Shown: positions 26,412 to 35,637 of the stretch, one piece after another | Position numbering within the stretch: the stretch's first letter is position 1 | Layout: the number at the start of each line of letters is the position of its first letter | NCBI RefSeq assembly: GCF_046127645.1 | Contig: NZ_CP175919.1 | Source: Clostridium_F caseinilyticum | GTDB lineage: Bacteria > Bacillota > Clostridia > Clostridiales > Clostridiaceae | Length of the DNA: 64,000 bases | Direction: 5' to 3' (one strand) | The notes under the pieces: generated by a model | Database searches by the model: none | The model's input: only the letters and a program-made list of their open reading frames with translations | Told to the model about the DNA's origin: nothing | Program-made: the position numbers and the translations under genes

Positions 26412-27530
26412 ATGATTGAGAGAAATAAATCCATAAAAAATTTGTATTGTATTAGGTGTAATAAAAAGTATGAAATATCAGATTATTTTAGGGGGTGTGA
26501 AAAATGTTTAAATGATGGACTACCAGCAAGTGTAACATTTAATTATGGAGTAGGGGAAAGTGTTAATAATATAAATGAGATGTTTCCCTATTCAATGCAA
26601 TCAATATTAGGCGAAGGTAATACTCCAATAATTAGTCATAAAAAAATCAGTGATATATATGGAATTGAAAGTTTTTATTTGAAAAACGAATTTCAAAATC
26701 CAACGGGATCACATAAGGATAGAATGAGTCCTTATATTGTTGCTAGGGCAATAGAGATGAAAAGGAAAGGAGTGGTAGTAGCCTCAAGTGGAAATGCAGG
26801 TATTTCTATAGCATCTTATGCTAGTTATAAGGGGGTGAAATCTATAGTAGTTACTACTAAGGGAATAAACCCAGTTTATGAGAGAGCTATTGAAGCTACT
26901 GGTGCACAAATTATAATTACCGAAACATCAGATGAAAGATGGAACATAGTTAAGAAATTAGTAGATATAGAAGGTTGGTATCCAGCGACAAACTATATAA
27001 ATCCACCTGTTGGCAGCAATCCATTTGGAGTACAAGGCTACAAAAAAATAGCCTTTGAGATATATGAATTTTTTAATGAAAAACTACCCACTCATATACT
27101 AATTCCCGTTTCAAGAGGAGACTTACTATGGGGAGTATATGAAGGCTTCAAAAACTTACTTCAACTAGGTTATATTATCGAAATACCAAAATTAATTGCA
27201 GTTGAACCTATACCAAGAATTGAATCTGTTCTAAAAGGTAAAAGTTATATCAAAAAATTTAAAGGAGATTACTCAAAAACTCCTTCTATAGGAGGCGATA
27301 CTGTTACATATCAATCAATAAAGGCGATAAAAGAAACGAATGGATGTGCAATAACTGTAAATGCAGAGAAAATACCTTCCGCATTAAAATTAATTGGAAG
27401 TAGTGGTGTATACTTAGAAACATCTTCAGCACTAGCTATTCAGGGACTTTGTATTCTTAGGGGAAAGGAAATTATTAATGAGAATAGTCGTGTACTTATG
27501 ATTGCTACTTCACATGGATATAAAAACTAA
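26412..27530 (+). CDS. Threonine synthase-like PLP enzyme with N-terminal zinc ribbon
   Basis: This is a fold type II pyridoxal phosphate enzyme of 372 residues. A zinc-ribbon-like start (CIRCNKKY and GCEKC) precedes the catalytic domain. NPTGSHKDRM holds the PLP lysine, VVASSGNAGISIASYAS binds the substrate carboxylate, and LIPVSRGDLLWGVYEG replaces the usual glycine-rich phosphate loop GxGxG, which is unusual. Threonine synthase proper, cysteate synthase or a related lyase are all possible. GGAGGA precedes ATG 26412. It is divergent from the LysR gene. Confidence 0.75.
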   Translation: MIERNKSIKNLYCIRCNKKYEISDYFRGCEKCLNDGLPASVTFNYGVGESVNNINEMFPYSMQSILGEGNTPIISHKKISDIYGIESFYLKNEFQNPTGSHKDRMSPYIVARAIEMKRKGVVVASSGNAGISIASYASYKGVKSIVVTTKGINPVYERAIEATGAQIIITETSDERWNIVKKLVDIEGWYPATNYINPPVGSNPFGVQGYKKIAFEIYEFFNEKLPTHILIPVSRGDLLWGVYEGFKNLLQLGYIIEIPKLIAVEPIPRIESVLKGKSYIKKFKGDYSKTPSIGGDTVTYQSIKAIKETNGCAITVNAEKIPSALKLIGSSGVYLETSSALAIQGLCILRGKEIINENSRVLMIATSHGYKN

Positions 27531-27546
27531 GAAAGAGAATTTTATA

Positions 27547-27670
27547 ATGAATAAAAAAGACGCTTTTAATAGTTGATGTACAATTTGCAATGTTCTGTGA
27601 TGAAAATAATAAACTGTATGGAGAGGAAAGGGTGGCGATAATTTCAAAGCCTTACCTATCAAAATATTAA
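27547..27670 (+). pseudogene. Isochorismatase-family hydrolase N-terminal fragment
   Basis: After ATG 27547 the frame is shifted by one base. The second frame then reads KTLLIVDVQFAMF and ENNKLYGEERV, the typical N-terminus of isochorismatase-like cysteine hydrolases including the first catalytic Asp. It stops at 27668-27670 after about 37 codons. The rest of the gene is missing. Confidence 0.7.
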
Positions 27671-27860
27671 CGTTTCAATCTAAAAACACGAATAATGTTC
27701 TTTGGAAACTGAATAATGCGGTGTTTTAAAATTATTATATTTTTATATAGAAATGAAAATATATAGAGAATAGGGTGTAATTTTAGTATCGATTAAATCA
27801 TAAGTATCTACTATTACGAACTAAACACTAGAAAATTTTAAAATGATAAGGAGAATTATT

Positions 27861-28305
27861 GTGTTTAGTGAAATGAGAAGAAAAGATAGAGAACTGAAAA
27901 ATGATGAAGCTATTGAGATTTTAAAGAATAATACTTATGGTGTTCTGTCAACTATAAGTGAAAATGGCTACCTATATATTTTTCAATAATTCAATATATT
28001 TTCATAGTGCTATTAAAGGACATAAACTAGATAATATATCAAATAACAATAGGGTGTCTTTTTGTGTAGTTGGACGAACTCACATTCTACCTGACAAATT
28101 TAGTACAGAATATGAAAGTGTAATTGTGTTTGGAAGAGTAATTGAACTTTCTAATGATGAAAAAAACACGGCTCTATTAGAAATATTAAATAAATATTCA
28201 GCAGATTATATTGAACAAGGAAAAGAATACATTCAAAAGGCAAGTAAAGCTACTAAAGTAATGAAAATTAATATAGAACATACTTCAGGAAAAGCTAAAA
28301 GATAG
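27861..28305 (+). pseudogene. Broken FMN-binding (pyridoxamine oxidase / NimA-like) protein gene
   Basis: The gene starts at GTG 27861 behind AAGGAG and reads MFSEMRRKDRELKND and NNTYGVLSTISENGY, the N-terminus of NimA-like flavoproteins. The frame breaks near 27968, where a short stretch (a G-x-P-x-x-V-P-type segment) appears deleted. It continues in another frame as YIFFNNSIYFHSAIKGHKLDN to TAG 28305. Without the break the product would be about 150 residues, the family's normal length. Programmed frameshifting seems unlikely because residues are lost. Confidence 0.78.
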
Positions 28306-28500
28306 GTAATGTAATTTATAATATTAAGTTTGTAATATTTTTATTTAATGTAATAACTGAAAAAACAAACAATTTACTTAAACACCGATTATTTTTGATT
28401 TCATCATCACAAATTTTCGTTCCTTTTTCAGTATATCTTTTAGTTAATGCTACTTTATCTTTAATTGAGGGTTCGCCTTATTTAACAAAAAGGTAAAAAT

Positions 28501-28541
28501 AAAAACTCCAGTAAAAAATAAGGTGTTTACTGGAGTTTTTA
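28501..28541. terminator. Bidirectional terminator
   Basis: AAAAACTCCAGTAAA (28501-28515) pairs with TTTACTGGAGTTTTT (26 bases on). T runs lie on both sides. It can end the minus-strand glycerol operon (stop at 28593) and transcripts arriving from the left. The stretch 28306-28500 shows no gene. Confidence 0.85.
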
Positions 28542-28592
28542 GGTTAAATTTTAAATTATAATATTGTATTGACTATTATAATACTAGAAGGC

Positions 28593-30353
28593 TTATTTTA
28601 ATGAATTTGATATTTCTGTAAATATAACTCCTAATCCATAAGCACCTGCATCTGGGTAACCAATACTTCTTTCACCAACTGTACCTGCTCTACCCATACG
28701 TGCTACTATTTCTTCAGTCATTTTTGCACCTTTAACTGCTGCAGCAGCACCTTTTTGGAATGCTTCATGTATAGAAGTATTTTTGTTAGCACTTTCACTC
28801 CATAAATCAGCACAAGGAACTAATGCATCAATTAAAGTTTTATCTCCAACAACTGCTCCTCTTCCAAAAGAACGTTCTCCAGTGGATTGTATTCCTTTTA
28901 CTGCTGCTTGCATCATTTCAGCAAAATCTGAAACGTATAATTCTTTTTTATCTCCAACTTTTTTGCCTGCAGCTCTAAATGCTGATCCCCATATTGGACC
29001 TGATGCTCCACCACAATGTTCCATAATTATTAAAGAGCATTCGTTTAAGAATTTACCAATATTCATATCATCTTCTTTAAGAATATGTTTCCATTCTCTT
29101 TTTAATTGTTTAAAGCCTTTTGCTACGCTCATACCAAAATCACCATCACCAGCATGAGAATCTAATTCACAGAAATGAACTTCATTTGCTATTATTACTT
29201 CACTCATTTTATCTATAATATAAATCATATTATCTAAAGTTATTTTTTCATCTTTAATTTCACTGTGACAATCACATGTTTCTAAATCAAAAGTGACTTC
29301 CTTTAGAGTATCATTATTTTTTTCTAAAGCTACATACTCAACTGGTTCAACTGGTCCTGAAACTTTAAATGCAGGAGTATCACTTTCTTTTGATAATAAT
29401 TCTTTAAGCTCTTTATCTAGTTTCATAATAGATACTGAAGCACCTTCCATATCTATACTAGTCATATAGGTTCCCACGAATATTCTATTTATTTTTATAT
29501 TTCTTTTTGAAAGTTCAGCAGTAACTGAATTATTAAAAAGATATAATTCTTGTAGTGGAGTAGCACCAAAACCATTAATTAATAATGCAACTTCTTCATT
29601 ATTAGATCCATCTATTTTCATATCTTTTAATATAGAATGAACAATTTTTTTAGCTAATTCATCTGCTGAGGCAATTTTTTGTCTTACTATTCCAGGTTCA
29701 CCATGAATTCCAACACCAAATTCTATTTCATCTTCTCCTAATTGAAAAGTTGGAGTTCTTTTAGCAGGAACTGTACAAGATGATAATGCAAAACCTAAAC
29801 TTCTAACATTGGCTATAGCTTTTTCGGCCATTGATTTAACTTCTTCTAAAGATAAACCTAATTCGGCAGCTGCACCAGCTATTTTATGAACTAGTACAGT
29901 ACCAGCAACACCTCTACGACCTACAGTGTATAAACTGTCTTCAACAGCTATATCATCATCAACCTTTACATAATCAACTTTAATACCATCTTCACTAGCT
30001 AAATGTGCGGCATTTTTAAAGTTCATTATATCTCCACTATAATTTTTTATGATTAATAAAGTTCCTTTTTCACTAGCTGTAGCTTTTATAGCTTTATATA
30101 CTTGGATTTGAGATGGAGAAGCAAATACATCTCCACATACTGCTGCATCTAGCATTCCTTTTCCAATAAATCCTGCATGAGCTGGTTCATGACCACTTCC
30201 GCCACCACTGATTAAGCTAACTTTATTTTTATTTATATCTTTTTTCTTCATTACTTTATATTTTCTAACAAACTCTAATTCAGGATGTGCCATAGCTATT
30301 CCATTACACATTTCCATTACTACAGTTTCGGGTTTGTTTATTATCTTTTTCAT
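28593..30353 (-). CDS. dhaK: Dihydroxyacetone kinase, fused DhaK-DhaL type
   Basis: This enzyme phosphorylates dihydroxyacetone to DHAP. The first 330 residues are the DhaK domain: SGGGSGHEPAHAGF is the substrate loop, and the histidine of GVGIHGEPGI is the covalent substrate-binding residue. After a linker the DhaL ATP-binding domain (about 375-586) carries ELDSHAGDGDFGMS with the Mg-binding aspartates, plus GGASGPIWGSAF. Fusion of both domains marks the ATP-dependent class, as in Citrobacter, and no PTS-type DhaM is needed. GAGGTG precedes ATG 30353. It lies 15 bases after the glycerol dehydrogenase gene. Confidence 0.93.
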   Translation of the reverse strand: MKKIINKPETVVMEMCNGIAMAHPELEFVRKYKVMKKKDINKNKVSLISGGGSGHEPAHAGFIGKGMLDAAVCGDVFASPSQIQVYKAIKATASEKGTLLIIKNYSGDIMNFKNAAHLASEDGIKVDYVKVDDDIAVEDSLYTVGRRGVAGTVLVHKIAGAAAELGLSLEEVKSMAEKAIANVRSLGFALSSCTVPAKRTPTFQLGEDEIEFGVGIHGEPGIVRQKIASADELAKKIVHSILKDMKIDGSNNEEVALLINGFGATPLQELYLFNNSVTAELSKRNIKINRIFVGTYMTSIDMEGASVSIMKLDKELKELLSKESDTPAFKVSGPVEPVEYVALEKNNDTLKEVTFDLETCDCHSEIKDEKITLDNMIYIIDKMSEVIIANEVHFCELDSHAGDGDFGMSVAKGFKQLKREWKHILKEDDMNIGKFLNECSLIIMEHCGGASGPIWGSAFRAAGKKVGDKKELYVSDFAEMMQAAVKGIQSTGERSFGRGAVVGDKTLIDALVPCADLWSESANKNTSIHEAFQKGAAAAVKGAKMTEEIVARMGRAGTVGERSIGYPDAGAYGLGVIFTEISNSLK

Positions 30354-30368
30354 GTTTACATTACACCT

Positions 30369-31499
30369 CTATTTGTTTAATTTATATTTTTTACCTAGTG
30401 TATCTGCAGCTATTATTGCGGCTGCTACTTCTGCTGGAGTTACTTTAAATGGCATAGAGTGCATAGATTCCTCTTCTATACAAGCTTTTTCAGCTACTTC
30501 CATAAGTTCTTCATCAGTGATGCTGTCTACACCGATATCTTCTAAGCAAACAGGAAGTCCAATTTCTAAGCAGAAGTTTATTACTTCATCTATTTCTTTC
30601 TTTGGTGCATTTTCAAGAACTAATTGAGCAATTGTTCCAAAAGCAACTTTTTCTCCGTGGAAGTATTTATGAGTTCCTTCTAATATAGTTAATCCATCAT
30701 GGATTGCATGAGCAGCTGCTAAACCACCACTTTCAAAACCTAATCCTGATAATAAAATATTTGTTTCTATAATATTTTCTAATGCTTGTGTTACTAAATT
30801 ACAATCTGATGCTATTTTTGCTTTTACTCCGTCTTCTAATAATATTTTATAACAAGCTGTTGCAAGTATTAATGATGTGTTAGTTCCTTTTGCTGGTGGA
30901 CATAGTCCTTCTCTAACTCCGCAAGGTAATCCTGCATTAACATTTGAGAAAGAATTTGAAGTTGCTCTTGCTTCGAAATATGTTGATAGGGCATCTCCCA
31001 TTCCTGAAACTAAAAATCTTGTTGGAGCATTTGCAATAACTGTAGTATCTATTAAAATTACAGTTGGACTTTGCCAAAAGTAAGCGTAATCATCAAAGGA
31101 GCCATCTGGTGTGTAAAGTACAGCAGAGTGACTAGTTGGTGCATCTGTAGCTGCTATTGTTGGAACAATTATTAGTGAATTACCTTTAGCAACACATTTT
31201 GCTGTATCAATGGCTTTACCACCACCAAGTCCTATAGTGCATGCACAGTTGTTATTCTTTGCGATTTCTTGTAATCTTGCAACTTCTTCTCTTGAACATT
31301 CTCCGCAGAATGCGCTTTCTACAAAAGTAATTCCAAATTTTTTAGAAGTTGCATCTAATTTATCTTTAACACGTTCTATATCATCTTTATGAGCTATTAG
31401 TAGAGCAGATTCCCCAAAGCTCTTTACAAAATAACCTAAGTTTAATAATTCATCTTCACCTTGAACATATTTAGTTGGACAAATAAACGCTTTTCTCAT
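30369..31499 (-). CDS. gldA: Glycerol dehydrogenase (iron/zinc-containing ADH family)
   Basis: The enzyme oxidises glycerol to dihydroxyacetone with NAD. It has 376 residues. The NAD motif is GLGGGKAIDTAK near residue 92. Metal ligands are seen in GMGDALSTYFEAR, AAAHAIHDGL and TLEGTHKYFHGEKVAFG-type segments. VPTIAATDAPTSHSAV is typical of GldA. GGGGAG precedes ATG 31499. It is the first gene of the operon with dhaK, giving the oxidative route glycerol to DHA to DHAP. Candidate operators lie at 31552-31590. Confidence 0.92.
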   Translation of the reverse strand: MRKAFICPTKYVQGEDELLNLGYFVKSFGESALLIAHKDDIERVKDKLDATSKKFGITFVESAFCGECSREEVARLQEIAKNNNCACTIGLGGGKAIDTAKCVAKGNSLIIVPTIAATDAPTSHSAVLYTPDGSFDDYAYFWQSPTVILIDTTVIANAPTRFLVSGMGDALSTYFEARATSNSFSNVNAGLPCGVREGLCPPAKGTNTSLILATACYKILLEDGVKAKIASDCNLVTQALENIIETNILLSGLGFESGGLAAAHAIHDGLTILEGTHKYFHGEKVAFGTIAQLVLENAPKKEIDEVINFCLEIGLPVCLEDIGVDSITDEELMEVAEKACIEEESMHSMPFKVTPAEVAAAIIAADTLGKKYKLNK

Positions 31500-31551
31500 T
31501 ATAATCTCCCCTTCATTTGTAAAAATACATTTATTTTTTTATTTATTTTGT

Positions 31552-31590
31552 TGTAATACCGTTTACAACACTATTGTAATATCGTTTACA
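31552..31590 (-). promoter_or_regulatory. Tandem operator-like repeats upstream of gldA
   Basis: Two nearly identical 16-base units occur 23 bases apart: TGTAATACCGTTTACA at 31552-31567 and TGTAATATCGTTTACA at 31575-31590. Each is an imperfect palindrome of the TGTAA-TTACA kind. Such sites resemble the flexible CcpA motif reported for solventogenic clostridia (TGTAAA...TTTACA) and could equally bind the PocR/AraC regulator encoded nearby. Confidence 0.55.
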
Positions 31591-31789
31591 GGAATATGCA
31601 TTGGACTAACATGACAAAAAATTATGATTAAAAATCGTATTTTTTTGTGGTTGATCAATTTTATAGTAATTTTATATCTTTTTATTACTTTTAATGGATA
31701 ATATGCAAAAATATTAAAGGATAAATGTGTAAAAGATTACAATGGAGGATAAATATTAAGAATATATAGATAAGAAAATAAAATAAAAA

Positions 31790-32035
31790 AAGACTTAATT
31801 TTAAAGATAAAAAATACATTTATAAATTACTTTAGTTTAATAAGAAATTCTAAATTATTAGGTTCATTAAAATTTTTATATTCTGTATAAATATCATTTA
31901 GATATTTAGTACTAGTTTTTTACTATATATAAGTAATTATAAAATTTTAAATTTACCACATTAAGAACTAGAAAATCTTATTTATAGGTTCATTAAATGC
32001 ATTTTATATATTAAAATTAAATCTATTATAGACAA
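31790..32035. repeat. Element E, copy 4
   Basis: The left end is GACTTAATTTTAAAGATAAAAAATACAT and the right end is ATGCATTTTATATATTAAAATTAAATCTATTATAGAC (split here only for description). Internal TTCATTAAAATTTTTATA and CATTAAGAACTA match the copy at 3955-4215. It lies between gldA and its regulator. Confidence 0.55.
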
Positions 32036-32070
32036 TGTATGAATAACATTTTTTTATAATAATATATACA

Positions 32071-32168
32071 AAAGGAGTGATATTTTAATACTCCTTAATT
32101 TTTATAGTAATTTGTATATATAAAGTATTACATACAAATATTTTTTTATTTTTATAGTAATTTGTATA
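32071..32168. repeat. Hairpin and 18-base direct repeat after the regulator gene
   Basis: AAGGAGT and ACTCCTT (32072-32096) form a hairpin that can end the minus-strand regulator transcript. TTTATAGTAATTTGTATA occurs twice exactly, at 32101-32118 and 32151-32168. Its meaning is unknown. Confidence 0.5.
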
Positions 32169-32194
32169 CAGAAGATTTTATGTTCTAATATTCT

Positions 32195-33232
32195 CTAATT
32201 TTTTTTACAGAACTTTCTATATATAAAAGGTGTTACACCTTCATATTTTTTAAATATTTTTATAAAATAGCCTGTTTCATTAAAACCAAGCTCATCACTA
32301 ATTTCATTTACATGCATATCTGTTTCTTCTAATAAACTTTTTGCCCAATCTATTTTTAATCTAGAAACAAAACTTGAAAAGCTTTTTCCTGTTTCTTTTG
32401 CAAATAGTCTACTAAAATAACTAGGGCTTATGTGGCAAATATCTGCCAATTTTTTTGCTGTAACATTTTCACTTTTATGATTATAAATATATTCAATAGC
32501 AGGCTTTAGTGTGTTGCTTACGGAAATATCTAAACTATCACTAGAAAGATTTTCTTTTACATAAGAATTTAGTAGAGCATTAGATATTTCTTTTTTTGCA
32601 TGTTCAATATTTTTCATTGTATATCCTGTTAATGTGTTTGAAGCTATTTCTGATTCAGGTGTTACAGATTTTTGATATATCTCTGAAATTAAATTTTTAT
32701 TTAAAGCTTCCTCTACTAAATAATTACATAAAGAAAATAACATATTAGCTATTTCTTGTACTTCTTTTAATGATAAAATAGGAATTTCATCATAAAAGTC
32801 TTTAAATTCATCTAATGCCTTTTGTGTTATAGAATTTTTCTTGGTTGCAACAATTTGTTCTAAAAAATCTGAAGCATTATCATCAGATAGTTTTATTTGT
32901 CCAGCCATAATTGCACCAATATATTTACCATCTATAATTATTGGAATAGCTATATCTACTATATTATAATGACATAAATATATATAAGGTTTATTTAAAC
33001 GTACTGCTTCTAAACCACCCCTGGAATCACATTTTTGACAATACTTAACAAGATTAGGATTTGATCTTACCGCATTGCAAAACTTATTACAACCACTATG
33101 TTTTGTAACGGGATTTCCTTTATAATCAACAATTATTATAGCTGCTTTAGTAACTAATGATAAAGAGTCCTGTAGTTCAACCCATTTTTTAAAATCTATG
33201 ACTTTATCTAAGTTTAAATTTTCTTTAATCAA
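32195..33232 (-). CDS. AraC-family regulator with PocR sensory domain
   Basis: The protein has 345 residues. The first 180 form a PocR domain with conserved cysteines (CNKFCNAVRSNP, YCQKCDSRGG, YLCHYNIVDIAIP), a ligand-binding fold linked to 1,3-propanediol or glycerol sensing. The last 100 residues are a double helix-turn-helix AraC domain (ICHISPSYFSRLFAKETG and MHVNEISDELGFNETGYF). The start appears to be TTG 33232 behind GGGAG. Its place next to gldA-dhaK suggests that it senses glycerol or a product and activates the operon. Confidence 0.88.
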   Translation of the reverse strand: MIKENLNLDKVIDFKKWVELQDSLSLVTKAAIIIVDYKGNPVTKHSGCNKFCNAVRSNPNLVKYCQKCDSRGGLEAVRLNKPYIYLCHYNIVDIAIPIIIDGKYIGAIMAGQIKLSDDNASDFLEQIVATKKNSITQKALDEFKDFYDEIPILSLKEVQEIANMLFSLCNYLVEEALNKNLISEIYQKSVTPESEIASNTLTGYTMKNIEHAKKEISNALLNSYVKENLSSDSLDISVSNTLKPAIEYIYNHKSENVTAKKLADICHISPSYFSRLFAKETGKSFSSFVSRLKIDWAKSLLEETDMHVNEISDELGFNETGYFIKIFKKYEGVTPFIYRKFCKKN

Positions 33233-33463
33233 TTTTATTTACTCCCATAAATTAATTATATATTAATAAATTAATTCTAGTTAATATAATATAAAGTATT
33301 TATTTATAATTTATCGTTGCATTATATTTTATCATAACATTATAAATCTTAACATTATATTTACATATTATATGTTTTTTTATTATGATTTATAGTTTAG
33401 ATCTAATTAATCTTAAAAATACTTAAAGTAATTAATTATGTATTAAATGTTTTTATGAGTAAA

Positions 33464-33503
33464 TGTATACATTATATTGAAATTAATATTTATAATGTAT
33501 ACA
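33464..33503. promoter_or_regulatory. Perfect 13-base inverted repeat, candidate operator
   Basis: TGTATACATTATA (33464-33476) and TATAATGTATACA (33491-33503) are exact reverse complements separated by 14 bases. Each carries the palindrome TGTATACA. It lies 80 bases before the GNAT gene and 230 bases upstream of the AraC-family gene, so it could serve either. The rest of 33233-33582 shows no gene. Confidence 0.55.
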
Positions 33504-33582
33504 ATTAAGCTATGATTTAATACATATTTGTAAAATAGTATAAGGGTTATTTATATTCTACGTTGATTGGAGAGATATACAT

Positions 33583-34110
33583 ATGGATATGATTTTTGAG
33601 CTAGGAAAAGTAAATAATATTGATGAATTAGAACAGCTTTATAACGATTTGAACGACTATTTAGAAAAAGGAGTAAACTATCCTGGATGGATAAAGGGTA
33701 TATATCCAGTTCGGCAAAATGCAATTGATGGAATTAAACATGGTAATCTATATGTATTAAAATATAATGGAAAAATTATTGGTTCTGTTATCTTGAGCCA
33801 TGAACCTGAATCTGCATATCATAAAGCTAAATGGGAATTTGAGTCTGACTATTCAGATGTTTTAGTTGTATATACATTTGTAGTGCATCCTAAATTTTTG
33901 AAATGTGGTGTAGGGAAATCATTAATGGATTCTTCTATTGAACACAGTATTAAGTTAGGAGCTAAATCAATTAGGTTGGATGTTTACGAAGGTAATATAC
34001 CTGCCATTAAGCTATATGAAAAATGTGGTTTTAAATATATTGATACAGTTGACTTAGGACTTGGAAACTATGGGTTAAACTGGTTTAGATTATACGAAAA
34101 AATGCTATGA
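33583..34110 (+). CDS. GNAT-family N-acetyltransferase
   Basis: The protein has 175 residues and the acetyl-CoA fold. Motif A is VYTFVVHPKFLKCGVGKSLM near residue 105, with the C-terminal strand-helix IRLDVYEGNIPAIKLYEKCGFKY. It begins after a GGAGAG ribosome site. The substrate is unknown; the closest well-known type is the Rim-like/toxin-resistance group. It is followed by another GNAT gene at 34399. Confidence 0.88.
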   Translation: MDMIFELGKVNNIDELEQLYNDLNDYLEKGVNYPGWIKGIYPVRQNAIDGIKHGNLYVLKYNGKIIGSVILSHEPESAYHKAKWEFESDYSDVLVVYTFVVHPKFLKCGVGKSLMDSSIEHSIKLGAKSIRLDVYEGNIPAIKLYEKCGFKYIDTVDLGLGNYGLNWFRLYEKML

Positions 34111-34140
34111 GATAATGAGCATAAATATATATGAAAGATT

Positions 34141-34341
34141 GTGTTTGTTATTAAAAAGAAAAGAAATATATATTTGATTATACTTATCTTAATGATACCT
34201 ATATTATTTATATATTACCCAAAAGTTAATAATAAAGTTAATAACATTAATAAATATATACATGTCTATGATGTAGTAAAAGAAGCCTTTCTAACAGATG
34301 GAGGGTATTCTAATAAATTGTCTAAGCATATATCAAAATAA
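34141..34341 (+). CDS. Small membrane-anchored protein, hypothetical
   Basis: The frame has a GTG start and 66 codons. A basic N-terminus (KKKRN) is followed by one hydrophobic helix (YLIILILMIPILFIYY) and a polar tail with VKEAFLTDGGYSNKLSK. The ribosome site is poor. It may be a real small protein or the start of a decayed larger one, since proteins with this topology are often longer. Confidence 0.35.
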   Translation: MFVIKKKRNIYLIILILMIPILFIYYPKVNNKVNNINKYIHVYDVVKEAFLTDGGYSNKLSKHISK

Positions 34342-34398
34342 GTATTTAATAAAGTAATATAAAAGAAGTAAAGCTTATTTACGTAATAGGGGGATATC

Positions 34399-34842
34399 AT
34401 GGAAATCAAAATAATAAAAGAGAATAAAAAGGATTTTTTAGATTTATTACTTTTAGCGGATGAACAGGAAAGCATGATTGATAAGTATTTAAATATTGGA
34501 GAGATGTTTGCTTTATATGATGGAGATTTAAAAAGTATATGCGTAGTAACTAAAGAAGCGGAAGGTATATATGAAATAAAAAATTTAGCAACATATGAAA
34601 AATATCAAGGTAAGGGATATGGAAGTCAGTTAGTTAAGTATATATTTGAGTATTATAAGGATACTTGCAAAACAATGCTTGTAGGTACTGGAGATAGTAC
34701 ATTGACAATTCCTTTTTATAAATATTGTGGATTTAAAATTTCTCATAGAGTTAAAAATTTTTTTACTAATAACTATGAACATCCTATTTATGAAAATGGA
34801 GTCCAACTGATTGATATGGTTTATTTAAAAAAAGATTTCTAG
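34399..34842 (+). CDS. GNAT-family N-acetyltransferase
   Basis: The protein has 147 residues. IKNLATYEKYQGKGYGSQLV is motif A with the Q-x-x-G-x-G pyrophosphate loop, and TIPFYKYCGFKISHR is motif B. A strong AGGGGGAT ribosome site precedes ATG 34399. A hairpin terminator follows at 34853-34886. The substrate is unknown. Several GNAT genes lie between 33583 and 38699, typical of an accessory region. Confidence 0.9.
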   Translation: MEIKIIKENKKDFLDLLLLADEQESMIDKYLNIGEMFALYDGDLKSICVVTKEAEGIYEIKNLATYEKYQGKGYGSQLVKYIFEYYKDTCKTMLVGTGDSTLTIPFYKYCGFKISHRVKNFFTNNYEHPIYENGVQLIDMVYLKKDF

Positions 34843-34852
34843 AGATATTAAG

Positions 34853-34886
34853 AATAATCCTTATTTAACTTGTGGGGATTATTTTT
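34853..34886 (+). terminator. Rho-independent terminator after the GNAT gene
   Basis: AATAATCC (34853-34860) pairs with GGATTATT (34876-34883), followed by a T run. It ends the GNAT transcript. Confidence 0.75.
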
Positions 34887-35036
34887 ATAATTATCGAAAA
34901 AATTTCTAATGAAATATATGCATAAATAAAATAATACAAAAGGAAAGAAGTGAGAGTTTAGTGAATCTGTGTACTTTTAAAATACACTCTTGCTAAATAT
35001 AAATTATGTTTAAATTTAATACTAAAGAAGATAAAT

Positions 35037-35200
35037 GATTTTTGAACCTAAAGATTATGTAATAAAAGAGGACAAGGTTGAAATAGATGTCCTTATTCAT
35101 CCTTAAATATGAGAAAATGCATACATTAGATTTTGAAATAAGTAGAGATGATATGGATAAAATTTAAGAATTGTATAAAAATTAAGGAAAGGTTTAGATT
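35037..35200 (+). pseudogene. Gene fragments, including an aldo/keto reductase C-terminal remnant
   Basis: A short frame from 35037 reads MIFEPKDYVIKEDKVEIDV and stops at 35104. From about 35117 another reads LDFEISRDDMDKI before a TAA, with further pieces after it. The latter closely resembles FDFEISKEDMDRI at the end of the intact aldo/keto reductase gene at 36823-37644, so it is the tail of a lost paralogue. No intact gene lies in 34887-35379. Confidence 0.5.
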
Positions 35201-35379
35201 TTAATAAATTTTATCTATGTCCAAATATATAAATAAGTGAGGATAAGAGAATGAAGTTTAATGGTATGTTTGCAAAAAAATATATTATTTATTAAAAGTT
35301 TTACTTACATTAAGCCTTTTTTATATGCTAAAATACTAAGTATACTCCTATTTTGTGATAAACTAGAAAGGAGGAAACC

Positions 35380-35637
35380 ATGGCTATATATAAAGTACCA
35401 GATTTAAGCAAACTTCCTGATTGTATTGCAGTATCCAAAAGTGGAAAGTGCACTAGACTAACTGTTTATAAGTGCTTTGGGCAAAAGTACAGTTTTAAAC
35501 GAACGCATAAAGAAGAATTTAATTCAATTCAGTGTGCATATCAGCGTTTAGCAAGTCTTAATAGTTCAGTACAAAATTATATTGCTACAAAATATTATGG
35601 TGGGTATATGCCTTGGAATGAAGAATGTAATATCTAG
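35380..35637 (+). CDS. Small conserved-looking protein with several cysteines, unknown
   Basis: The protein has 85 residues behind a very strong GAAAGGAGGAAACC ribosome site, so it is very likely expressed. It starts MAIYKVPDLSKLPDC and has cysteines at about positions 15, 24, 32 and 53 (KSGKCTRLTVYKCFG), which could bind a metal. It has no signal peptide or membrane helix. The family is not recognised. Confidence 0.65.
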   Translation: MAIYKVPDLSKLPDCIAVSKSGKCTRLTVYKCFGQKYSFKRTHKEEFNSIQCAYQRLASLNSSVQNYIATKYYGGYMPWNEECNI

